From: Pagrus major
Lineage: Eukaryota; Chordata; Actinopteri; Spariformes; Sparidae
Reading direction: 5' to 3'
Assembly: GCF_040436345.1 (NCBI RefSeq)
Contig: NC_133227.1
Span: forward strand, 22,504,671-22,568,670
Length of the DNA: 64,000 nucleotides
Part shown: one piece after another, positions 33,043 to 44,200 of the stretch
How the letters are laid out: each line of letters starts with the position of its first letter
Numbering within the stretch: position 1 is the first letter of the stretch
Made by a program: the position numbers and the translations under genes
The notes under the pieces: generated by a model
Database searches by the model: none
The model's input: only the letters and a program-made list of their open reading frames with translations
Told to the model about the DNA's origin: nothing

Positions 33043-33229
33043 TGGGGTGCCACGGTAGCTCAGTCAGTAGAGTGTGTCCTCCATGCACAGAGGCTGCGTC
33101 CTCGCTGCAGCAGCCCAGGGTTCAAGTCCGACCTGTGGCCCTTCGCTGCATGTCGTCCCACCTCTCTCTCATCCCACCTCCTGTCATATCTCAAGCTGTC
33201 CTATCAAATAAGGCTGAAAAAAAAAAGGT
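33043..33229 (+). mobile_element. tRNA-derived SINE
   Basis: The head has an A-box-like TAGCTCAGTCAGTAG (33056-33070) and a B-box-like GGTTCAAGTCC (33119-33129), spaced as in tRNA-derived promoters. It is followed by a body (TGCATGTCGTCCCACCTCTC, TCCTGTCATATCTCAAGCTG) and a terminal A-run after AAATAAGGCTG. This matches a common fish SINE pattern. It is not a functional tRNA because no cloverleaf closes. Confidence 0.75.
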
Positions 33230-33524
33230 TGAACCCTTCATGGATGATGAAACTTTAAGTGAGGTATCGACAACTTGATCAACTTCTTCAGGTGATCAGC
33301 TAGTTGAATAATTGTTGTTGGAGACAACTGGGCTTCTTCCAATTTCTTGCTTTACATTAGCTTTTTACTAATCCTGAATCCGGAGAGTTTGGACTCACTT
33401 TTTTACAACTTGCATGACCATTTTTGTTATTACAGCAAGTAAAACAACAAAAAAGTTTTGTTTCAAGTGTGAACAGCAGCCAACCCTACTGGTAGCCTGA
33501 CTGTCAGATAACTGCAGTGGCATA

Positions 33525-33615
33525 AAAAGTACAATATTTCCCTTTGAGATGTACTGGGGCAGGAATAAAAGTACGATAAAATGTAAATCCTGAAGTAAAT
33601 AAGTATCTTAAAATG
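33525..33615. repeat. Partial copy of the repeat at 2880-3180
   Basis: AGTGGCATAAAAAGTACAAT, AATAAAAGTACGATAAAATG and CCTGAAGTAAATAAGTATCT are inverted relatives of the 3100-3150 segment. Confidence 0.35.
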
Positions 33616-35218
33616 TGCTCGGCCAACTTGCTAGCTATCTACCAACCTCCAAACATGGATCAGTCAGGCTTATAAATGAATTCACTTGAGGCGGTAATAA
33701 CAGTCTGGTTACCTTTTAAACCTTTTATTCTGTTAATGGGGAGATTTGATCTTTGTTTGAACAAAATTACTGACAAGGCATTCGTCACACAACTAGGACA
33801 CGCTACAGAGATGGCATCTGGGAAACGTAGTCCCATAGCATGTAAAGGTGTCAGGATAAAGTAACCATTGACTTAATTTCCCAAAGCCCCACTTAGTTCA
33901 GTGTTAGACCTGGTGTTGCGTTGACATCAGGGGCAGACGAGAGGCCACAGCCGTCCACATGAGGAGCAGAGACTTCAGACAATCACTCTTCAATAAAGAA
34001 AAGCCACCAGCCAAGTACTTGATCTAATCTTTATATACATGATAATTAGTCACCAGTTACAATACACATATTTATATACTACAGGAACATAGATAATACA
34101 GGTACTCAACATGTGTTTTACTGTTTTTTTATTATTTTTTTAACCTAACCTGCATGTTGAAGAAGAGCCAATCATGGGGTTTGTCTTCAAGCCTGGAGGA
34201 CAAGAAGGACAGGGCTGCTGGTCTGGACCAATCACAGCCCTCAGTGATCCTACCCCCCCTCTCTCATTCAAAATGTACGCAAACTGCTGAGGAATGCCGA
34301 TACAACAGAAATGTCCTGCCTCCTTTATCAACTTGTTTTTTTAAAAGAAGAAAACTTCACAGTCATTTTTCCGTGGACATGCAGCTCATTTAACTTCAAG
34401 CACTTGAACTCAAAACTAGCTGTCTGCGGACGTCTTACAGGAGGTGTAGGAGTGTGTTAAGTGAGGCAGCAAATTATGACTCATAATCCTAATTCTCTAC
34501 GGGGGAAAAATGAATGAGAAATTGACTTCAGGAACTCAGCATTTATGCTCCGTGACCTCTCGAGTATGGCTGACAGAACTACTATTTTGTTGCACCCTTC
34601 AGCAGAAGACAAACCCTCAGAGAGCCTTTTAATGCAACGTCATTATTGCTTACAGAGAAAAAAGAAAAAAGCTTTTTTTTGTGTACATAGACACACAGTG
34701 CAGATTCATGGAGGGCCCTATCATTAGACAGTGATTATGGGAGAGCAGAGCTGAACTTCTGCTTGCTTTCATCGTCAGGGGAGGGAAACATCCGACTCAG
34801 AGGAACCTTTAGTGCAAGCAGAGCATGAGTGAGGGAGGAAGTGTGGGTTTCTCCAGCGTAAGTAAGAGGATTCACCACAAGGAATCATGGCAAATGTTTT
34901 TATTGCTCATACAGTGATAACTTAATTTGCAATATGATGAGTAACACTGTATGACTCATAGGGTTCTGGTGAACGCAACCGACGGATCCTCGTCACTGAA
35001 CGCAGTTGTGATGTGTCTCTCCCTCCAGAGTGTGCAGAGCTTCACATCAAAACACTCGACACCTGCAGTGAAACTCCACCAGTGATTTTTCAAAAAAAAA
35101 TCGACAGTTTCAATCAACGTCACAGGAGGAAGACGACTACTGCTGCACTGCACAGCTGCTCTGAGGCGCGGCCACGAGTACAACGTGCTTTAGTCTGAAC
35201 AGAGACGCACAGAAAAGA

Positions 35219-35831
35219 TCTTGTTATAATGACGAAGCATCTCGTTGTAAGAAAAAACAAAAAAACGACTGAGAAAAGTTTTGTAACTACGTTATCTCCC
35301 ACACAGGATGAATCACTTTGGGGACCCCCTGACTTTTTTCCTTTAGCGCTTCCATGAGGTTTGGATCTGTGGTTTTGAGTCAAGTTTCTATTAAATTTGG
35401 TAAAGAAATTCATGTTCCCGTCAGGATGACTCAACTCTACCTAATGTTTTGTCCTCTTTAGCGAACGTTAACACGTTTACGAGCTAACCCAGAGCCACAA
35501 TAGTGCCATAAAGAGACCCGCTATTACGCAGGCTTTGCTTTATTTACACTACAGTGTCGGCGTCTAGTGTGGCCCGAGTCGAGCCAGCTCATCTTATTTT
35601 ACACGTATATCAGGCTCAGTTACTGCTGGATTAAAGGCAAAAAAAAAAAAAGGCTGTTAGGTGGTGACCCCTAGTGGCTGTAGTAATTATTACGGCAGCA
35701 AAGGAGAATGTCAGGTCCAACATTGCCGCCTTGAAAAAGGGATAAAGATGGTGCCACGGGAAAAGATCTTCTGGAATAAGTTTAAGGATGTTTTTATTTC
35801 GACTTGAGAAAACTTCGTCATTATAACAAGA
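35219..35831. mobile_element. Inverted-repeat-bounded segment, possible MITE
   Basis: A perfect 19-base inverted repeat, TCTTGTTATAATGACGAAG at 35219-35237 and its complement at 35813-35831, brackets 613 bases without a credible ORF. The arm motif also recurs, degenerate, in 1-260. Confidence 0.5.
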
Positions 35832-38784
35832 CCCAGAGAAAATCTGTCTCACTGTGGCAGTTCTGAGTTCACTGCCCTGTGTGACCCTGTTAAAGATCAA
35901 ATCTGTTATCTAAGAGGTGCACAACACAGTGGCTCTAAGTGAGGTCCAAACACCATTTTACCTAAACACCACAGCAGCTCAGTTCACTCAGGTGTTCCTC
36001 ATCTCTAATCAACACCATGCTAATCATCTAACACCTGCAGAATCGGAATGAAAACCTATGAACTACTGATATAATCTGATTGGCAAGATGTTTCTTTTAA
36101 GGCTGGCACTGATAGACATTTTAAATCCAAGCTGCAGATTGGAGATAAAAGTATTTTAAGCCGATAATTAAGATCTTCATGTACGTTTTCCCCGGATTTT
36201 TTATTCTTGTCGGGGTAAGAAAGCGGGGTGAAACAGCAACTAGGCCACGATAGGACACTACAACTCTCCAGTGAAAGCCAGACTGGTTCAACACCTTTTA
36301 TACTTTAGCGGCTTTTTGAAGGCAGAGGCAGGGTTTATCGAGTGTTGCCTCTCAAGCAGTTTAGTAACATCACATCCTCACCTCCACCTTCGTCTGGTGG
36401 TGGGAGATTTGGGGACGGTAACCCAACAGTGGGGCCTCGTGAAGCATGGATTAAAACCACTGATTTACAAGACAGAATTATTGTATGTACACTCCTCCAG
36501 CACTTGCTCAACTCAACAGTTAGTACTTATAATATACACACGCATCCGTGCCTAAGTGAATTTTTAAAATGACCGTGATTTCCATTGTTTTTCCGTTTTC
36601 TTCACCCATCTTGTTCGGGTATCGACCAAACGCTTCTTCTGGAGACTGTAGTGATACTTCCACGAAGGGATCCAGTGGCTGCAGTTTGTTGAGTGTCTCG
36701 ACAGTACATTCCTCATAGATAAGATAGATAGATTGCCCCCGGAAAGAAGAATCTCCCCAAAGAAACACCACCTCGTGTTGACCCACTTCACTTCGAGTCT
36801 CTGAGGACGTTCTTGGACATGAGGTACATTCTGCTCCGCTGACAGTCCGACGCTCTTCACTAGTCAGTCCACGGGATGGCGACAGGAGAGTGAAATGAAA
36901 TAACGGAGCACTCAATTTAAACAAGAGTCCCCATCTACCAAAGAAAACATGATCAAAAATGGGGAGGTGATGGCCCTCTGTGTTGAGGATGTTGTCTGAT
37001 GAATCACCAGTTTTCATTATCCAGTGACTGTGCCAGGAAAATAGTGATGACCAGGTTCTGTAGATTGTTTCTCTAACATCCTGACATTTTTAAATTTACT
37101 GCATCGACTAAACAATGGGGAATGACAATGTTACAATGTTGGGAATGTTAGGTAATGATAATTGATGTGTCCAAATAACTATTAGCTAAACCCCAACCCC
37201 AACAGCCACACGGACATCGAATCACGGTCCATGTGGTCGTAATAAGAGCGATACTTGGCGTATGTTTTGTTTTGTTTTCGTTTTATAGCCTTTCCAAAGT
37301 GTTACGAATCTATTCAGTGGTGTTTGCATGTGTGTGCCCTAACTAGCAAATTAGCTTCGATAATAACGTTGACGCAGCTTTACTTCCAAAGCTAACCATT
37401 AGCTATCCGCATTAGCCATCCCATACAGCTGCTAACGATAAGTTTAACGTTAGCTGCTAATGTTAAGTTTAACGTTGGCAGCTCTGCTCTGATTTACATC
37501 GAGGTTTACTCTTTAAACTTTTTTTTTTTTTTTACCTAAAATAGTGTCATCAGTTGGTCCTCATCTTTAAACCTTTTTCCTTTGTAACATTAAAAATGAC
37601 AACATGCTATGTGAAAAACACAGCAGTAGTCCAAAAAACCTCCGATCAAGCTAGCTAAGCGAAGCAGCCAGACTGGGTCACGTCAGAACAAAATTATTGT
37701 CTGATCTTACGTCTTCCGTTATCACATTGTTCTGTATGTAAAACTGTGTACAACCAGCTTTACGGATAGGGTTAGGGTTAGCAATACTTCTTCTTTACTT
37801 CCATGTCTTCTACGTTAGCTAAAGCTAATCATCAGCAGGTGAGGACGCTAACTTCCTGTAGAACTTGTAGCTTTAGCCTCAGTCATTTAGCAATTATGTC
37901 ACATACAGTACGTAGCCATCAAGGGGATATTTAGGACCCTTACAGAGTTCTTGTTTCTAAATCGACTGGACACAGAGTTTTTAACCAACTCATGGAGCTA
38001 ACGTTAAACAGCTAGCTCGGGGCGGGGCTTAGAGAACAGTCATTTGGCGCCAAGGCAAATTAAATATGTAGCAGAAAGAGGCAACCAAAGTAGTTCAAGT
38101 GTGTCGATAGGAAGAAGGTAATTTTTTTTACTACATTAAAAGGGTAAATGAAAGATGTTGGGGTAATGTGAGTCAGGGCTAACCTATGATTTCATAGTTT
38201 AAATAGCAATTGTTTGATATTGTTAGTTCATAATCAGCAAGTTTGGTTAGATACAAGTGTATTCGAAAGAAAGTTGCAAACTCTTTCCACAGATCGGTCT
38301 CACCAAGTTAACCGGGTATCGGGTGCTAATATATTTTCTCGTATAAATCAGCAGGATTAATATTTAATGATTACATAGTTGTTTGTTAATTACGATTATG
38401 AATTATCATTAAATAGGACCTCTACAGAATTGACTACCTACCATATTTGGTGTCAGATATATGAAAACAATGCATGTAGATGGAGTTTGAACATTCGTTT
38501 GACTTGCTAACATAACTAAAGTGCAGCACTGTCAGCAGAGTGTTAGACAGCAGAGAGGGGTCACTCTATTGAGGAATCTAGATCAGATCAGAGAAAAAGA
38601 TCCAATTATAAAGGCGCTATGGGACCATGGGAGCCAGCCTCAGTGCATTACACCGGCAATTGGTGATGAAGACTATAATGTTGCAGAGGGGCTGTTAACA
38701 CCAAACTTTATTTAAAGATCGAAAACTATCTTACCTCAAGCTACTGAGGCACACAAGTGTGCAGATTTGAAGGACTATAAATCG

Positions 38785-39150
38785 TAAAAGGACATTTTGG
38801 GAAATGTGCTTCCTGACTTTCTTCATGAAAAGTTTTATAACACTCTCATGCCTGTATGATGAATATGAAGCTAGTGTACAGCCTTCAGCCGATTAGCTTA
38901 GCTTAGCATAAAGGTCAGAAAGTTCAGACTAAAGCTCATAATGAACACAGTATATGTTGTTTGTTAAATCCACAGCCAACCAGAAAAGTATTAACCATAA
39001 ATTGTTTTTACTTTTGGACAGAGCCAAGCTAGCAGTTTCACCCCCCTGCTCCAGTCTTTATGCTACGCTAGGCTAATCGGCTGCTGGCTGTAGCTTCATC
39101 TTACAGTTTAGTTTTTTTTAGTTTCTAAAATGTCGAACTATCCCTTTATA
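38785..39150. mobile_element. GCTTAGCATAAAG-type MITE, near-complete copy
   Basis: It starts AAAAGGACATTTTGGGAAAT and ends AAAATGTCGAACTATCCCTT, inverted relatives of each other. Internal arms ATTAGCTTAGCTTAGCATAA and TTTATGCTACGCTAGGCTAA are also inverted. This is a common fish MITE architecture. Confidence 0.75.
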
Positions 39151-40157
39151 GTGGCACATAATATGTCACAAGAGAGTGCTGCAGGGAAAAAGGTTGGCAT
39201 TTTTGCGCCTCTGGTACCCTCATCTCGAAGGCAACTGTTTTTTTATTTTAATGGGTTTTGGGTTGAATGCCTGAAATAAGCTCCGTGGTTAACACAAGCT
39301 TAAGATATATTTTAACGTTTTGTTCTACAACATAAAATACACAAGTTAATACCTGACATTTGAGTTTTAAAACGTTTACGTGTCTTGGAAAAAGCTGTTG
39401 CTAACAAGTGGCTAAATGATGTTAGCTTTTTTTTCTTCAGGCAATCGTATTTACACCTCAAAAATCAGAAAGTTATTATTATCGTGCTGAACAAAACGCG
39501 TAAGTATGAAAAACTTGATTAAAAAAATCCAATAGGCTTTTTGTCGAGGGAACCAGGGGTGATGCTAACTTCCGTGTTAGCCTCCAAAAATACGTCGTCC
39601 CTGCAGCGCTCTATATGACACTATATGATACTTTACTGAAAGTAAAAGCCAGACTGGTTCTTGATGGTGATATTAACACATGAACTTTAGTAAATAATGA
39701 ATATGTGTGTGAAGGGAATAGGCTTTAATACACACATGGAAGGCACGTGTTCTGCAGCTTTCAACTATCCTGGCCCGACATTAAATGGTTTGCACTTATC
39801 AAGCGTGCTGGAAAATACTTCTGTTCAATGGGTTTCAAGAGAAAACACGTCAATAGCTATGTGGCCCAACAACAACTACAACAAAACAAAAAAATACATT
39901 TTTTAAATAACCCCCCCTCCCCTAAAAACAGCATTATCCAAGGAGTATATCCCTATCTGGAATACCGGACTACATGAAGCATTTATTCAGGTAAGTGACT
40001 GCTAATCTTTTATAATCCAGTGTTAAGTGCTTTTCTCTGGAGACAAATTGTGGCTGTATAATGGCTGGGTCACTGACTGTATGGGAGGGGAAAGAACAGC
40101 ATGTGCCTTCAGTCCGAGAGACCTGGAGCAACAATCGTTCCTGCCTCCGCTGTGAAC

Positions 40158-40163
40158 TTTATT
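40158..40163 (-). promoter_or_regulatory. Candidate polyadenylation signal for ppm1e
   Basis: AATAAA on the minus strand, 1.09 kb after the ppm1e stop. Other candidates lie at 39982-39987 and 38707-38712. Usage is not determinable from sequence. Confidence 0.25.
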
Positions 40164-41256
40164 CATTTGCCACCAAAAGGATTGCTGAGGGGGACAGAGA
40201 CTCCAGCTAGGCCATTAAAGCTCGATCTAATGCTCGGGTCGCTTGACGTTCTCGACAGCGAGACAAAAGATGATATGTCACCTGAAACCTGCATTTACAC
40301 GCAACATTTAAGAGATGGAAAGAAAATGATGAGGCCGAGTGATGCCACAGTCAACCTCGTTCACTTAGCTTGTATGTGGTGTTGTCCTTTTGTCTTTGAT
40401 GCACGGAAAAATGTAAGTGGAAGTAATGATACACAAAAGTATATAGGGCTGTTTTTAGTTCAGATTAAGTGGAATCTTAATGCTACTGTGACACTAAAAA
40501 TGAACTTTTAAACTTTGTAGAACCAGTTTGGGAAAGTCTCATTCCTTGTTCAACTAGAGCACAACCTGATTAAATATAATCCTAACAAACGTTACTGGAT
40601 AGTGGTTTATATATTGTCTGGGAAGTAATAAGAGTTAAGATTAAAGATAACAAAATCTTATGTTTGTTGTGGTATATTGCTGTTATTTCCTGTCCAAAAT
40701 ACATCATTTCTGTCTTAAGACGCTGTCGAGAGTGTTGAGCGGGAAAGCATATGAATTAAAGTTAAACGTGTGTTTAGACTGAATGCAAGTCAACTGCGCT
40801 GAAGAGCTTTTTGTAGTCCAAAGCCGACTGAAGCTGATTTAGACACTGATTTCAAAATGTACCTGAAACCCTCTCCCTCATTATCCCTAAGATTCATTTC
40901 ACATTCAGTCTGACCAAATCTTATCAACCTGTATTTTCAGCTCTGGCTTCATGTTGACTGATCAATGGTCACTATGTAGAGGATACAGTTTTGCGCTTTA
41001 CCTACAGCATTAAGGAGCAGGGCTTGTGTTTACTGGGCCAGCTTACATGTGGAAACATTTCGGCTTAGGACAGAGAGCACCACTCCTCCGACAGAGATTC
41101 AATAATCACGCAACGACTGCAGGAGCCACGACTACCTACTATCAAAGAAAGACGTGTTGTTGAAGGCAAAGATGGGTGGGTAGGTTGGTGGGTGGGCTTA
41201 GGGGCAGGGAGCAGGACTGAATAAATGAAGGGGATGGTTTGGTTTGGGTCATCTCT

Positions 41257-44200
41257 TCAGATGGTGGTACCGTGGGGCAGATGAGGCACTGCCACTCCAG
41301 GCCTCCGGTTGGAGCAGCTCTCCATGTGTGGCAACAAGTGGCCAGAGGGCATCAGGCCTAGCAGCTGCTTGGATGTGCCCGGCCACCTTCGGACCCACCG
41401 GCGACTACCATAACCGAGCCTGCGGCTTCGGCTCACTGCCTGGCCTAACAGCATGGCTGTCTGGGGCCACAGTGGGTCCGTGAAGCTAGAGATGCTGGGC
41501 TCCTGAAAGGGGATACTGGACCTGCGCCTCAGACGGCGTTCTTCTCGATAGATGTGGGCGGTTGTGAAGAGGTCAGGGCTAAAGTCGGAGCGGGGCTGCC
41601 ATGAGCCCTGGGTCAGAGAGATACGGCCCTCCAGCGAAGGCCCCAGCAGGCTGAGGCTAGTTCTGTCCGTCAACGAGTCCGTTCGGTCTTCGTAGCTGAG
41701 ATCAGCGGGAGCTGAGCACTGTTGCAGGGGCCATCCTCCACGACTCTTGCCCCCTATGTCCGCAGTGCTGCCTCCCTCACCACCTTCTCGCTCTACCCTG
41801 ACTGACTCATCTTCCTCCTCGTCCTCCTCTTCTTGTTGTTCCTCTTCCTCCTCCACCTCCGCTACCTCCCCCTCCTCAACCTCTCCCTCCACCGCACCCT
41901 CCTCGTCCTCCTCTGCGCTGTTGGGCGGTGGGGAGCGTGGGTCCCGCAAGAAGACCACTATGACAGTGATGTTATCACTAGACCCCGCGTCACGGGCTGA
42001 GGCCACCAGCTTGTGGGCTACCATGGTGGTGTCTCCAGCGTTCTCCTGGAGGTGGTCGCTGACAACCCGCACCGCCTCATCCGGACCTACTGTGTCCCAG
42101 AAGCCATCGCAGGCCAGAATCAGGTAGTCTTCTGTGCCGTCCAATGGGAAGATACTATGGTCTGCATCACCACAGATGTAGGGCTTATGCTCCGAGTCGC
42201 CTGTCAACACAGGGGCAGGTTATTCTGTTAGGGCTGCTCATACCAGTATCCCAGCAAATATCCCTCCCTATTTAACTGGTTTGAATGGAACAAGTAGGTT
42301 CTCTTGGTTTAGCAGCAATAAATACTTATAATAGCTGATAGTTACCTATTGCTCTGGATACAGACAAACTGCCATTAACCCTCCATGTGCCAAACCAGAT
42401 CACACAGCCTCCCAGAGCCTCGATCCTCTGCTTCTCATCCTGCAGAAAACACATGAAGCACAGTTGGCTTGAGGCGCAGTCATAACGGTGACGACTGTCG
42501 CACGGCACATGGCAATCTCATCCTGCCATTCCCCGCAGGAAATGACTCCGTGCAGTGCATTACCTGCCTCTGATGTGCACTTAAACATCCCACTCTTGGA
42601 CAGCACAGACATCAGTACAGACTTTTGACAGAACATGTACAGAGAGCACTGTGACAGAACATGAAGTGAAAAATAATGCTATCAAACACAAGTTTATTGA
42701 TGAATATTTCTTGGAATAACTGAAACTTGTAGTATTTTTTTGTAATGCAGAATTTACAAGAACGCAGCAATAACAACAACAACAACAAGATACTTTAAGG
42801 GCGTATGGTGATTAATTGTTTCCTCTGTGCTAATGGACATTAATGTCTGTATGCTTCAAATCAACAGCAACATTTTAGGAAATATTGCTTAGTCTTGTTC
42901 TGGCAGAGCCGGTTAGCTTAACTTTTCATATAAAGACTGGAAACAGCAGGAAATAGCCGGCCTGGCTCCGTCCAATCTACCAGCATCTCTTAAGATCACT
43001 AATTAACACATCTATCTAATTCCTAAGTGTAAATAAAGATAATTTGCCATTTTTATGATGACTTATGAGTCAGACTGTTTTCTTGGCGGGGACCAGTAAC
43101 TTCCTGGTTGAGCCGCTGGTTGCTTGGCAACTGCTCAGAGTGAAGAAACAGTCAGGCGTCCATTAATGTGTTTTCTGCTTTGGTTTTTGTGCAGATTAAA
43201 CAAGATATGACATGTTAGTTATTATGATTAGGAGCTTTAGATGAGCTGGATTTTGTTACTTTTGTATAAAGCCATGTTAGCTGTTTCCTCTTGTTTCTAT
43301 TCTTTATGTTTTTTGCCTTAAATGCATCATATCACTGATTTATCAGTGTTTGTTTGTCTTTTCTCTGATTCTAGTATTGTTGACAACAGTTTCTAAAAAA
43401 TGTGTGATTATCTTGTCACTCACAAATTAGATTGCTACTTGTGGATGAGGAAAATTTTCAATACCCAAAAATGATGAACAAACTGTGTGTGACACAGACA
43501 CAAACATTTTTTGCTAATGCATGTTGTACATTTTGTAAATACGTGAATTTAGGAATGGATATAAGGTTTCAGAATCTACAAATTAGCTACTTTTGGCTAT
43601 TGTTCTGCATCTCAGTTCAAGTTTGCAAACAGTGGAAGTGACAGATTTGTGCCCGATGGTGTTTGAGGATGTGTGTGCATCTGTGAGTGTTTTACCTCTC
43701 TGTCTGGTTTATGTGGCTTCATCAGCTCCACAACCTGTCCTCTCCTGACCAGAATCACCTGGGAGTCTCCCAGCCAGGCCACGTACAACGTCGAACCCCG
43801 CAGGAACGTCACCACGCCCGTTGTGCCACACCGCAGGTGCTGCCAAACACAGACACATGTTACAGTATTCAGCAACAGCACCACTAACTTCTTACAATAA
43901 CTGCGTTCCCTGTTTTACACAATCAAGGTCACCAGATTACTAAATGGCCTTTTATCAAGACTAGCAAGAAAAATTCATATTTGTGTTTAGGAGTAAAATA
44001 AATGCACTCGATTACAACTTGGTGCGAGGCTGATCTAAAGCATGTTTTATTTTTATTTTTTAACAACAACCAATAAAATACCAGCTGTAGGCTGCAAAAG
44101 TGTGAATGGAAAAAAAGTAGAAAGAATAAAGAAACACTCACATGCACTATATACAGTATATACTAAATATTTGTGACAGTAATATTATGTTTAGTCGTGA

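Larger units (their letters stand above)
27096..41256. other. Intergenic region between converging trim37 and ppm1e
   Basis: The 3' UTRs of both genes lie at its ends, but the cleavage sites cannot be fixed. No additional protein gene is convincing; the open frames are short and lack homology. It holds a LINE tail (30990-31275), a TIR element (28813-29160), a tRNA-derived SINE (33043-33229), MITE-like copies (28285-28345, 31485-31790, 38785-39150) and an inverted-repeat pair (35219/35831). Confidence 0.6.

Noticed and set aside
33043..33129. tRNA gene
   Set aside because: A- and B-box-like sequences are present, but no closed acceptor or anticodon stem forms and a SINE body follows.
37766..37784. 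Telomeric TTAGGG repeat
   Set aside because: Only two units (TAGGGTTAGGGTTAG), too short to be an interstitial telomere.
41747..42127. 126-codon plus-strand serine-rich frame
   Set aside because: Antisense shadow of the ppm1e acidic run; poly-Ser is the complement of GAG/GAA codons.
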